Below are positions 1 through 5,640 of a stretch of DNA of 5,719 nt, one piece after another. How positions within the stretch are numbered: position 1 is the stretch's first letter; the number at the start of each line of letters is the position of its first letter. A model generated the notes under the pieces. The model was not told the DNA's origin. It ran no database searches and saw only the letters and a list, made by a program, of their open reading frames with translations. The DNA is from an uncultured Lachnospiraceae bacterium (GTDB taxonomy: Bacteria > Bacillota > Clostridia > Lachnospirales > Lachnospiraceae): assembly GCA_910579325.1 (NCBI GenBank), contig CAJTTU010000093.1, positions 8,517 through 14,235 on the forward strand, given 5' to 3'. A program made the translations under genes and the position numbers.

Positions 1-622
1 TGGCCTCATGGAGAATCGCATGGGGAAAGGTCAGAATCAGCCCTACCAGAAACTGGGGGAACAGATGTGGAAGCATATGCTTCCACACAATCTCAAATTT
101 CCCCGCGCCCAGCTTCCGGGCTGTCCGGATAAACAACGCTTCCTTTAACTGCAACACCTCGCCTCTGATTACCCGGGCCAGGGAAGTCCAGTGGGTCAGC
201 GCCACGCCGATCACAACCCCCTTAAATCCTTTCCCCAGGGCATAGGAAATCAAAATCAACAGTAAAATATGAGGAATCCCCATCACCAGATCGATAATCC
301 AGGTGATCACCCCATCCACAGCTTTTCCCATGGCAGCCGCAAGGGTTCCCAGAATCAGCGCCAGAACCGAACTGACCCCCGCCGCGAGAAGACCGATCCG
401 GATACTCATGGACAGCCCGGTCAGCGTCCGGATAAACATATCCCGGCCAAGCCAGTCCGTTCCGAACAGATACTGCCCGCAGGGTTCCAGATTCTTTCTG
501 GAAAAATCCGTCACCAGCGCTTCTTCCTCGAATCTCCACCCGGCAGCCGTCACTGCCGCCAGGAATACCACGGCCAGACCAAACAGAAACACCGCCGCCA
601 TTCTTCCGTTTAAACGCTTCAT
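1..622 (-). CDS. ABC transporter permease, DppC/OppC/NikC type (partial, C-terminus outside window)
   Basis: This is the second inner-membrane subunit of an Opp/Dpp/Nik-class ABC importer. The frame stays open for 207 codons from the ATG at 622 to the window edge, so only the N-terminal part is present; family members are usually about 270-300 residues. Visible features, in order: a membrane segment at about residues 9-28; the family signature GTDWLGRD at 54-61, followed by MFIRTLTGLSMSI; hydrophobic segments at about 76-98 and 105-130; and an EAA-type coupling loop at about 161-187 containing ARKLGAG, which contacts the ATPase. The start is fixed by an ATGA overlap with the stop of the upstream permease (622-619), the usual sign of translational coupling and of an equimolar heterodimer. 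The ATPase genes should follow beyond position 1. Family assignment is firm; the transported substrate is not known. Confidence 0.93.
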   Translation of the reverse strand, partial: MKRLNGRMAAVFLFGLAVVFLAAVTAAGWRFEEEALVTDFSRKNLEPCGQYLFGTDWLGRDMFIRTLTGLSMSIRIGLLAAGVSSVLALILGTLAAAMGKAVDGVITWIIDLVMGIPHILLLILISYALGKGFKGVVIGVALTHWTSLARVIRGEVLQLKEALFIRTARKLGAGKFEIVWKHMLPHLFPQFLVGLILTFPHAILHEA

Positions 623-1611
623 GTCCCGGCACCTCCCCTGCGTATTCTGGGATCGATAACCCCGTACAGAATATTCGCGATCAGATTTCCGCCGAACACA
701 AACAGAGCGCTGATCACCGTGATGCCTAAAAGCAGGGGCACATCGCTGCCCAGCCCCGCCGTCACCGCCGCCTGTCCAAGTCCCGGATAGGAAAAGGTCT
801 GCTCCACCAGCACGGAGCCTCCGAATATCTCGCTGATAGCGGCAAACTGCAGCGTCAGAGCCGGAAGCAGCACATTCCGGAGCACATGGTTTTTCACGAT
901 GCCAAATGTGCTCTCTCCCCTTGCCCGGGCAAACAGCACATAGTCGCTCTCCATAATCTCCACCATTTTCTCCCGGGTATGCAGCGTGATATTGGCAATA
1001 CCCGTGATACTCAGCGTAATCGCCGGCAGGATGGCATGCTGAATTCGATCCGCGATCGTTACCCCGGCGGCCTCCACGCCGATCGGGACGCTGAGTCCGA
1101 TGGGCAGCACCTTAAGCCACACCGCGAATACCATCAGAAGCACCAGCGCCAGCCAGAAAGCGGGCGTACTGGCGATCAGCAGCGAATATCCTTTGATGAT
1201 CTTATCGACAATACTGCCCTCCTTAAGCCCCGCCAGAATGCCCAGAACAAAACCCACGACTCCCGACAGGATCCAGGCAATGGCCATCAGCCACAGGGAA
1301 TTGGCCAGCTTCACGCCGATCACCTTCGCCACCGGCTGGCGGTACAAAAGAGAGACTCCCATGTCCCCTCTGAAAAAATCTGCCGCCCACGCCAGAAAAC
1401 GCTCCACAGGCGGCTCGTCTACCCCCCAGTAGGTCTGAAGTTTTGCGATCTGCTCCTGGCTCATGGAACCTAACGCCGCCTGCCCCACATTGGCCTGCAG
1501 CGGATCCAGGGGCGAAACCGATACCAGAATAAAAGCCGCCAGACTTACAAAAAATACCAGAAGTATCATCCTGACGGTTTGTTTTCCGATGAAAATACAA
1601 TGTTCTTTCAC
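619..1611 (-). CDS. ABC transporter permease, DppB/OppB/NikB type
   Basis: This is the first permease subunit of the importer, 330 residues, full length for the family. It starts with GTG at 1611, preceded by AAAGGAG about 10 bases upstream. Residues 13-33 form the first membrane segment, ending in SPLDPLQA. A periplasm-side type loop follows (about 40-100) with GVDEPPVERFLAW and the DMGVSLLYRQPV segment typical of DppB. Membrane segments are then seen at about 104-128, 142-170, 192-212, 247-268 and 293-318. The EAA coupling loop is at 223-246 (DYVLFARARGES...RN). The conserved end carries VEQTFSYPGLGQAA (269-282) and the C-terminal IDPRIRRG. The TGA stop overlaps the ATG of the next permease. 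The gene lies 75 bases behind the binding-protein gene, with a hairpin between them. It probably pairs with permease C to form the channel; the ligand is not deducible. Confidence 0.96.
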   Translation of the reverse strand: MKEHCIFIGKQTVRMILLVFFVSLAAFILVSVSPLDPLQANVGQAALGSMSQEQIAKLQTYWGVDEPPVERFLAWAADFFRGDMGVSLLYRQPVAKVIGVKLANSLWLMAIAWILSGVVGFVLGILAGLKEGSIVDKIIKGYSLLIASTPAFWLALVLLMVFAVWLKVLPIGLSVPIGVEAAGVTIADRIQHAILPAITLSITGIANITLHTREKMVEIMESDYVLFARARGESTFGIVKNHVLRNVLLPALTLQFAAISEIFGGSVLVEQTFSYPGLGQAAVTAGLGSDVPLLLGITVISALFVFGGNLIANILYGVIDPRIRRGGAGT

Positions 1612-1630
1612 GAAACTTTTTCTCCTTTAA

Positions 1631-1668
1631 CAGGCTGACGGAGCCATGAACAACATGGCTCCTGCCTG
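1631..1668 (-). promoter_or_regulatory. Intercistronic hairpin between binding protein and permease B
   Basis: A perfect 9-base inverted repeat, GGAGCCATG (1640-1648) and CATGGCTCC (1654-1662), encloses a 5-base loop. It is extended by a second pairing, CAGGC (1631-1635) with GCCTG (1664-1668), across a small asymmetric bulge. On the transcript it lies 18 bases after the binding-protein stop codon and ends just before the ribosome binding site of permease B. No U-run follows, so it is not a standard intrinsic terminator. Hairpins in this position in transporter operons commonly protect the upstream message and keep the binding protein more abundant than the permeases; applying that here is inference. 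Confidence 0.7.
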
Positions 1669-1686
1669 AAATGAAAACAGATATCC

Positions 1687-3360
1687 TTACTCCCAGTACC
1701 ACTGGTCCACATTATTGACAATGGACCAGCCGTGTCCGTGGGGATGAAGCTTCTGATCCGCCACATGCAGGTTTTCACTGGCCCAGTACAGATGATCGAT
1801 GTTGCACAGCCAGATCCAGGGAATATCCCCTTCCTGGGTTACGCCTGTCGTACTGTCCCACTGGGCTTTCTTCCAGAGCTCATAGGAATCCTCAAGGGAT
1901 GTAGCCGCCAGCGCCTCATCCATATACCGGTCCACCGTCTCATTAGAATAAGGAGAATATTCGGCGCTTCCGTCTTCCAGCGTATGGTAGATATTATAAA
2001 GCTCCATCGGCGTATGCGCTCCCCAGCCCCACATCAGCGGTTCCGCCTGCGCCCTTGTATATGCTGTGTCCCAGCCGACTCCCTCGATGGTTGTGTCAAT
2101 CCCCAGCTCCTTTAACTGATTCTGGGTGTCCGCCGCCAGCGCCTGACGGACAGAGTCGCCGGAAGAATAAAGAATATTCAGCTCGGCACGCACGCCGTTC
2201 TTTTCCCGGATGCCGTCAGAACCCACCAGCCAGCCGGCTTCATCCAGAAGGGCCGCAGCCTTTTCCGGATCACAGGATACCTGCGCCTCCTCATTGTACC
2301 AGGGCATCTTGTCACAGATGCTGTAAGCCTCCGTACCATGGCCGTTCAGGACGTTGTCGATCATTTCTTTTCTGTCGATGCCGATATTGATCGCCCTTCT
2401 GACCCGCACGTCGCTGGTAAAATCATTGCCCACCGGGTTTCCGTCCGCATCGGCAGACGCCGGAACCGCCGGAAGGTTAAAACCCCGGTTGTCCACAGTC
2501 TCAAAGGACAAGAGCCGATACCCCTCGATCGTCTGGTCGGAATAGGAAGCCGCCGTATAGGCCAGATCCACCTGACCGGCCAGGGCCGCCGCATAGGCCG
2601 CGTCCTCGTCCATAAATACAACGGTCACCTGCTTCATCTTCGGCGCTTCCCCGTAATAATCCGGATTTGCCTCGAAAATAATCTGCTGCCCCTTATCCCA
2701 CTGTTTCATGATATAGCGGCCGGAACCAATCGGATGCTCGCCGTAATCCGGGCCGTAGGCATGCTCCGGCATAATGCCGACGATGGCCATGGTGTAAGGC
2801 CAGATGGAGTAGGGTTTTTCCATATGAAATTCCACCGTCGTATCGTCTGTCGCCACAGCCTCTTTCAGCATCGTAAAATCGTTCACCGAGCTGCTCTCTT
2901 TCACTGTGTTATAGGTAAAAGCCACATCCTCCGCCGTCAGCGGCTCCCCGTCCGTAAACTTCACATTGTCACGGATCCGAACCGTCCAGATCATACCGTC
3001 GTCGCTGACCTGCATGTCCGTCGCCAGGTCATAATCGATCCGCAGATCCGTCGTCGTCACGGTCAGTGTGCTCTGAATCAACGGCTCATGCACATGCTCT
3101 CCCGCGCCCCATCCGTATGCCGGATTAAAGCCGGATTCCGGCTCGGAGGTCGGTCCCATGGCCACGATCACGGAATCTTTCGCGCCGTCAGTCACGCCGC
3201 CGGCCGCCGTCTGATTCTGTGCCGTCTGTCCTGCCGCGGTCCCCGCCGTCTGCCGGTCATCCCCTGCTGTCCCGCCCTGTTTTCCCGGCGCGCATCCCGC
3301 CAGAAGTATCGCGGACATGAATATCGCGGCTGCTTTGCCGTAAATGCTTTTCTTCATCAT
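1687..3360 (-). CDS. Solute-binding lipoprotein of an Opp/Dpp/Nik-class ABC importer (SBP_bac_5 family)
   Basis: This 557-residue extracytoplasmic receptor binds the solute and delivers it to the permeases. The N-terminus has two Lys, a hydrophobic core and the lipobox LAGC, giving a lipidated Cys23 after signal peptidase II cleavage. A Gly/Ala/Thr/Gln-rich linker (about 26-60) follows, tethering the domain to the membrane. The family signature is at about 121-150: DGMIWTVRIRDNVKF, then TDGEPLTAEDVAFTY. Other family segments are GSGRYIMKQW (212-221), NPDYYGEAPKMKQV (232-245), VRRAINIGIDRKEM (320-333) and LLDEAGW (371-377). Two adjacent ATG codons are possible starts; the first (3360) has AAAGGAG about 9 bases upstream. 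A promoter lies about 95 bases upstream. The His-rich stretches GEHVHEP (87-93) and HPHGHGW (539-545) could suggest a metal or metal-chelate ligand, but this is not decisive; peptide is equally possible. Confidence 0.95.
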   Translation of the reverse strand: MMKKSIYGKAAAIFMSAILLAGCAPGKQGGTAGDDRQTAGTAAGQTAQNQTAAGGVTDGAKDSVIVAMGPTSEPESGFNPAYGWGAGEHVHEPLIQSTLTVTTTDLRIDYDLATDMQVSDDGMIWTVRIRDNVKFTDGEPLTAEDVAFTYNTVKESSSVNDFTMLKEAVATDDTTVEFHMEKPYSIWPYTMAIVGIMPEHAYGPDYGEHPIGSGRYIMKQWDKGQQIIFEANPDYYGEAPKMKQVTVVFMDEDAAYAAALAGQVDLAYTAASYSDQTIEGYRLLSFETVDNRGFNLPAVPASADADGNPVGNDFTSDVRVRRAINIGIDRKEMIDNVLNGHGTEAYSICDKMPWYNEEAQVSCDPEKAAALLDEAGWLVGSDGIREKNGVRAELNILYSSGDSVRQALAADTQNQLKELGIDTTIEGVGWDTAYTRAQAEPLMWGWGAHTPMELYNIYHTLEDGSAEYSPYSNETVDRYMDEALAATSLEDSYELWKKAQWDSTTGVTQEGDIPWIWLCNIDHLYWASENLHVADQKLHPHGHGWSIVNNVDQWYWE

Positions 3361-3421
3361 TAAAACCCTCTCCTTTTCGGCTGATCATTTTTTTATGTTT
3401 CAAAATCCTAAGCTGCTGATC

Positions 3422-3440
3422 AGAAAATTCCGGATTTTCT
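3422..3440. repeat. Inverted repeat in the transporter operon leader
   Basis: AGAAAAT (3422-3428) and ATTTTCT (3434-3440) are perfect inverted copies around a 5-base TCCGG centre. It lies just downstream of the predicted transcription start of the binding-protein operon, where a repressor could block transcription. It overlaps at 3422-3423 the palindrome CTGATCAG (3416-3423), and another CTGATCA occurs at 3381-3387. The arms are AT-only apart from one G/C, so chance occurrence is possible. Confidence 0.4.
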
Positions 3441-3453
3441 CTTTCTGTCCCGT

Positions 3454-3482
3454 ATTTTAGCAAATACCGCAAGGCCCCGCAA
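3454..3482 (-). promoter_or_regulatory. Sigma-70/SigA-type promoter of the ABC importer operon
   Basis: Read on the minus strand: TTGCGG (3482-3477) as -35, a 17-base spacer, then TAAAAT (3459-3454) as -10, preceded by TGC, which gives an extended -10. The -10 matches the consensus at 5 of 6 positions; the -35 matches only in TTG. Transcription should begin near 3447, leaving a leader of roughly 85-90 bases before the ATG at 3360. The promoter separates the importer operon from the esterase gene upstream on the same strand. Confidence 0.65.
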
Positions 3483-3486
3483 GCCC
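3467..3486. repeat. Tandem 10-base repeat covering the -35 region
   Basis: Two adjacent 10-base units, CCGCAAGGCC (3467-3476) and CCGCAAGCCC (3477-3486), are identical at 9 of 10 positions. On the transcribed strand this gives TTGCGG twice, ten bases apart, one helical turn. Only the upstream copy is correctly spaced (17 bases) from the -10. Direct repeats one turn apart on a weak -35 are a common layout for activator binding; here that function is inferred. Confidence 0.5.
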
Positions 3487-3563
3487 GGTGGGGGGATAAA
3501 AAAGTAGACAGTTTTTTCTTTTAATCTTTGTAATATTTGCCCAACCATTGTCCGGTCCGGCTA

Positions 3564-4199
3564 TCAAATTCCTTCAATCAATGACCTGATCTGACGCTCC
3601 AGTTCCTCCGCGAACTGCCGGTGCCCCCGCTCGCTGAAATGACAGCCGTCGCCGCACAGCTCGATCCCAGCCGCGCCCGCGTCCCAGAAATCCACCTCCA
3701 GCTCTTTCGCGATGCCTTTGTAAAGGGGGGCGAGCTGCCGGGATTTTTCCACGGAAGCCAGGTCGAACTCAATGCCGGAGGAAAGCGCTGAAACCGTCAT
3801 CGGAACCGGCGCGATCAGCAGCACCCGCCCCCGCTGCTCTTTGATCCGCATATAATTTCTGACCCGCAGCATCAGCTTTCGCATGGAACGGGCGCTCTCC
3901 TCCGGGGATACGTTAAAAACCGGCTTTGTGTCATTGGTTCCCAGCATAACCGCCATCAAATCCAAAGGCATATGAGACAACATACAGGGCGCCAGATAGG
4001 GCACCGGATCCCGGTACTTCATCCCGTGTTCCGCAAAGCCTGTGGTACGTCCGTTCAACCCTTCCTCGATCACCCGGTATTCCGGTCCCAGCCTCCGGGC
4101 CAGTATCCCGGTCCAGCGCTGTTCCCAGGAAAAACGCCCCTGGGTCTCTCCGTTATATCCATGAGTATTGGAATCTCCAAAGCATAAAATCTGATACAA
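3564..4199 (-). CDS. SGNH/GDSL-family esterase, similar to mycobacterial arylesterase/acyltransferase MsAcT
   Basis: This is a predicted cytoplasmic serine ester hydrolase of 211 residues. All SGNH blocks are present: block I FGDSN with nucleophile Ser10, a block II-like EEGLNGRTTG (45-54), block III GTND (87-90) and block V DGCHF with Asp184 and His187 as the other triad members. The run RWTGILARRLG, then EEGLNGRTT, then PLDLMAVMLGTNDTK follows, from memory, the Mycobacterium smegmatis arylesterase type, which hydrolyses and transfers acyl groups on small esters. The TTG start at 4199 is preferred because AGGAG lies 9 bases upstream and MYQILCFGDSN fits the family; an ATG at 4283 would add 28 residues with no family counterpart and no good ribosome binding site. 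No signal peptide is seen. The gene is divergent from the patatin gene. The natural substrate is unknown. Confidence 0.93.
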   Translation of the reverse strand: MYQILCFGDSNTHGYNGETQGRFSWEQRWTGILARRLGPEYRVIEEGLNGRTTGFAEHGMKYRDPVPYLAPCMLSHMPLDLMAVMLGTNDTKPVFNVSPEESARSMRKLMLRVRNYMRIKEQRGRVLLIAPVPMTVSALSSGIEFDLASVEKSRQLAPLYKGIAKELEVDFWDAGAAGIELCGDGCHFSERGHRQFAEELERQIRSLIEGI

Positions 4200-4208
4200 T
4201 ATTTTACT

Positions 4209-4213
4209 CTCCT
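4209..4213 (-). promoter_or_regulatory. Ribosome binding site that decides the TTG start of the esterase
   Basis: AGGAG on the minus strand (4213-4209) sits 9 bases before TTG at 4199-4197. No comparable site precedes the in-frame ATG at 4283, so the TTG is taken as the true start. Confidence 0.8.
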
Positions 4214-4266
4214 GATATTTTTGATATTTTCCGCACATCCTCTTTATTACCGCGGGCATACGCCCC

Positions 4267-4316
4267 CTGTCTGACAGAACCAAAATTATTTTTATATTTT
4301 TTTAAGGATTCTGTCA
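4267..4316. repeat. Operator-like inverted repeats in the divergent promoter region
   Basis: CTGTCTGACAG (4267-4277) is a perfect 5+1+5 palindrome. Its right half, extended as TGACAGAA (4272-4279), recurs in inverted form as TTCTGTCA (4309-4316), with 29 AT-rich bases between. The copies bracket the predicted promoter of the esterase gene: one overlaps its -35, the other lies just past its start point. The second copy is also about 23 bases upstream of the patatin -10. This arrangement suits a dimeric regulator, but no regulator gene is in the window. Confidence 0.5.
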
Positions 4317-4317
4317 T
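4289..4317 (-). promoter_or_regulatory. Candidate promoter of the esterase gene
   Basis: On the minus strand, ATGACA (4317-4312, 5 of 6 to TTGACA) is followed after 17 bases by TAAAAA (4294-4289), or after 15 bases by TATAAA (4296-4291), the better hexamer at a poorer spacing. Either would start transcription near 4282 and give a leader of about 80 bases. The very AT-rich stretch makes the exact -10 uncertain. Confidence 0.45.
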
Positions 4318-4335
4318 GAATCTATAAAAATTGTG

Positions 4336-4344
4336 TGCTATACT
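4336..4344 (+). promoter_or_regulatory. Extended -10 promoter of the patatin gene
   Basis: TGCTATACT is an extended -10 element (TGn plus TATACT, 5 of 6 to consensus). No good -35 lies 16-18 bases upstream, which is tolerable for extended -10 promoters. Transcription would start near 4351, giving a leader of about 57 bases. Confidence 0.6.
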
Positions 4345-4361
4345 TAACTTTACTACAAAAC

Positions 4362-4394
4362 CAGTTATTTCTCAAGTTTTCAATCACAGTTATT
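4362..4394 (+). repeat. Direct repeat CAGTTATT in the patatin leader
   Basis: CAGTTATT occurs at 4362-4369 and again at 4387-4394, 25 bases apart, the second copy ending directly at the ribosome binding site AAGGAGG (4395-4401). It may be chance in AT-rich DNA, or a site for a protein acting on the leader. Confidence 0.3.
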
Positions 4395-4407
4395 AAGGAG
4401 GCATCTT

Positions 4408-5256
4408 ATGTATCAGGCCGGACTGATTTTAGAAGGAGGAGGGATGCGGGGCGTATTTACCGCTGGAGTCCTGGACTTTTTTCTCGATAAAAATATTGAA
4501 TTTTCATCCTGCTACGGCGTATCGGCAGGGGCATGCAACGCATGCAGCTATCTCTCAAAACAAAAAGGGCGTTCCTACGACGTGATCGTGGACTATATCG
4601 GCGACAAACGATATTGCAGTCCTTACAGCCTGCTCACCACAGGAGACTTGTTTGGGGCAGATTTTCTCTACAACGTAATTCCCAATCAGCTGAATCCCTT
4701 TGACTATGAAACCTTCCGCTCCTACCGGGGAAAATTTTATTCGGTTATGACAGACTGTAAAACCGGGCTGGCCGTTTACTATCCGGTTAAAGACCTGCGA
4801 AAGGACATGAACGCCATACGAGCTTCCAGTTCCCTTCCGCTGGTTTCCAGAATGGTCTCCATCAACGGCCGCAGGTACTTAGACGGCGGAATCTCCGACT
4901 CTATCCCTCTGCGCCGCTCCATCAAGGACGGCAACCGAAAAAACGTGGTGGTCCTGACCCGTTCCCCTGACTACCGAAAACCGCCTTTTAAAATGAACGG
5001 TCTGGTCAGTCTCCGCTATTTTGCTCACCTCGAGCTGGCCAAAGGGGTCCGGCACCGCTCGGACCGGTACAATGACACCCTGGATTTTATCAGAAGCGAG
5101 GAGGAAAAAGGCAGTACCTTCGTCATCCGCCCTGACCAGCCGGTAAATATCGGCAGAATCGAAAAAAATCCGAAAAAATTACGGCAGCTTTACCGAGAAG
5201 GCTACCGGTGCGCCGCCCGGTGTTTTGATGAATTGCAGGATTTTTTAAACACATAA
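4408..5256 (+). CDS. Patatin-like phospholipase family protein, YjjU type
   Basis: This 282-residue protein is a predicted lipid acyl hydrolase of the patatin superfamily, working by a Ser-Asp dyad. The glycine-rich oxyanion-hole motif GGGMRG is at 10-15, the nucleophile elbow GVSAG at 37-41 (Ser39), and the catalytic Asp159 in the DGG motif (159-161), followed by ISDSIPL. The segment RASSSLPLVS (138-147) is the conserved stretch usually found before the DGG motif. The remainder, from about 185, matches the C-terminal extension of YjjU-like bacterial patatins, which is rich in Arg/Lys. There is no signal peptide or clear membrane segment, so it is likely cytosolic or peripheral. The start has AAGGAGG 6 bases upstream. 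It is transcribed away from the SGNH esterase. The physiological lipid substrate is unknown for this group; family assignment is firm. Confidence 0.95.
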   Translation: MYQAGLILEGGGMRGVFTAGVLDFFLDKNIEFSSCYGVSAGACNACSYLSKQKGRSYDVIVDYIGDKRYCSPYSLLTTGDLFGADFLYNVIPNQLNPFDYETFRSYRGKFYSVMTDCKTGLAVYYPVKDLRKDMNAIRASSSLPLVSRMVSINGRRYLDGGISDSIPLRRSIKDGNRKNVVVLTRSPDYRKPPFKMNGLVSLRYFAHLELAKGVRHRSDRYNDTLDFIRSEEEKGSTFVIRPDQPVNIGRIEKNPKKLRQLYREGYRCAARCFDELQDFLNT

Positions 5257-5260
5257 TAAT
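5233..5260 (+). promoter_or_regulatory. Candidate promoter for the Smr gene, at the end of the patatin gene
   Basis: TTGCAG (5233-5238) and AATAAT (5255-5260) are 16 bases apart; the -10 matches at 5 of 6 positions, the -35 only at TTG. It would start transcription near 5267 and give an 80-base GC-rich leader. As no terminator is visible after the patatin gene, read-through from 4336 is an alternative. Confidence 0.35.
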
Positions 5261-5291
5261 CAATAGTAGTCGGCGAAAGAACAGACCCTGA

Positions 5292-5318
5292 GCGCCCGCG
5301 GCGCCAGGAGAGGCGCGG
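5292..5318 (+). other. GC-rich structured leader before the Smr gene
   Basis: This stretch can fold in at least three mutually exclusive ways: GCGCC (5301-5305) with GGCGC (5312-5316) around the loop AGGAGA; the same GGCGC with an earlier GCGCC (5292-5296); or CCGCG (5296-5300) with CGCGG (5314-5318). No U-run follows, so it is not an obvious terminator. The loop shows a Shine-Dalgarno-like AGGAGA with no start codon near it. Function is unknown. Confidence 0.45.
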
Positions 5319-5347
5319 CAGAACCTTACGATCAAGAGGAAATCAGG

Positions 5348-5599
5348 ATGAACCATGCAGGGATTGTGGAAATCGACCTTCACGGGATGAATAAATATCA
5401 GGCTAAAATCTATATTGACAGCCAGCTTAGGAAGGCAAAGGGCGGCGTCTACCGAATTCGGGTCATTCATGGCTATAACAGAGGAACCGAGTTAAAACAG
5501 TTTATTCAAAAAGAATACGGTAAAAAACATCCCCGGGTGCTGCGGGTGGAGCACGGCTTGAATCCCGGAGAAAGCGACCTGGTTTTGAAGGAGTTTTAA
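5348..5599 (+). CDS. Small stand-alone Smr-domain protein
   Basis: This 83-residue protein consists of little more than one Smr (small MutS-related) domain. Smr domains in larger proteins such as MutS2 act as nucleases on branched DNA or on RNA; the role of stand-alone bacterial copies is mostly unclear. The N-terminal motif EIDLHGM (8-14) holds the D-x-H of the family. The second motif, normally HGxGxG, reads HGYNRGTELK (41-50), so the first variable Gly is replaced by Asn with one residue of altered spacing. The C-terminal part ends EHGLNPGESDLVLKEF, as is usual. The ATG is preceded by AGAGGA about 8 bases upstream. The protein is basic. It follows the patatin gene by 91 bases with no visible terminator between. 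Family membership is confident; catalytic activity is not certain. Confidence 0.88.
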   Translation: MNHAGIVEIDLHGMNKYQAKIYIDSQLRKAKGGVYRIRVIHGYNRGTELKQFIQKEYGKKHPRVLRVEHGLNPGESDLVLKEF

Positions 5600-5640
5600 A
5601 GAGGAAAAGCGCTTTAGCCGGTTCCATCGTTAAAATCACA

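Noticed and set aside
222..632. Minus-strand frame of 136 codons at the start of permease C
   Set aside because: It is out of frame with the permease, which stays open to the window edge and shows the GTDWLGRD and EAA signatures.
886..1473. Plus-strand reading frame of 195 codons opposite permease B
   Set aside because: It is antisense to a clear membrane-protein gene; the product is Gln/His/Arg-rich with no family features.
2338..3363. Long plus-strand reading frame of 341 codons opposite the binding-protein gene
   Set aside because: It mirrors the codon pattern of the strongly supported binding-protein gene, its product is Arg/His-rich without any recognisable domain, and it has no convincing ribosome binding site.
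3361..3447. Riboswitch (for example a metal-sensing or T-box type) in the importer leader
   Set aside because: The leader is short, with palindromes but no conserved riboswitch core or terminator stem that I recognise.
3257..3472. 71-codon minus-strand frame spanning the importer leader and the start of the binding-protein gene
   Set aside because: It covers the promoter -10 and leader repeats and overlaps the signal peptide in another frame; no ribosome binding site or family features.
3498..3517. AAAAAA-GTAGACAG-TTTTTT as a terminator for the esterase gene
   Set aside because: The stem would be six A-T pairs without any G-C pair, too weak for an intrinsic terminator. It may instead help the promoter as AT-rich upstream DNA.
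5123..5470. 115-codon minus-strand frame across the patatin end and the Smr start
   Set aside because: It is a shadow of two supported plus-strand genes and the leader between them, with no recognisable domain.
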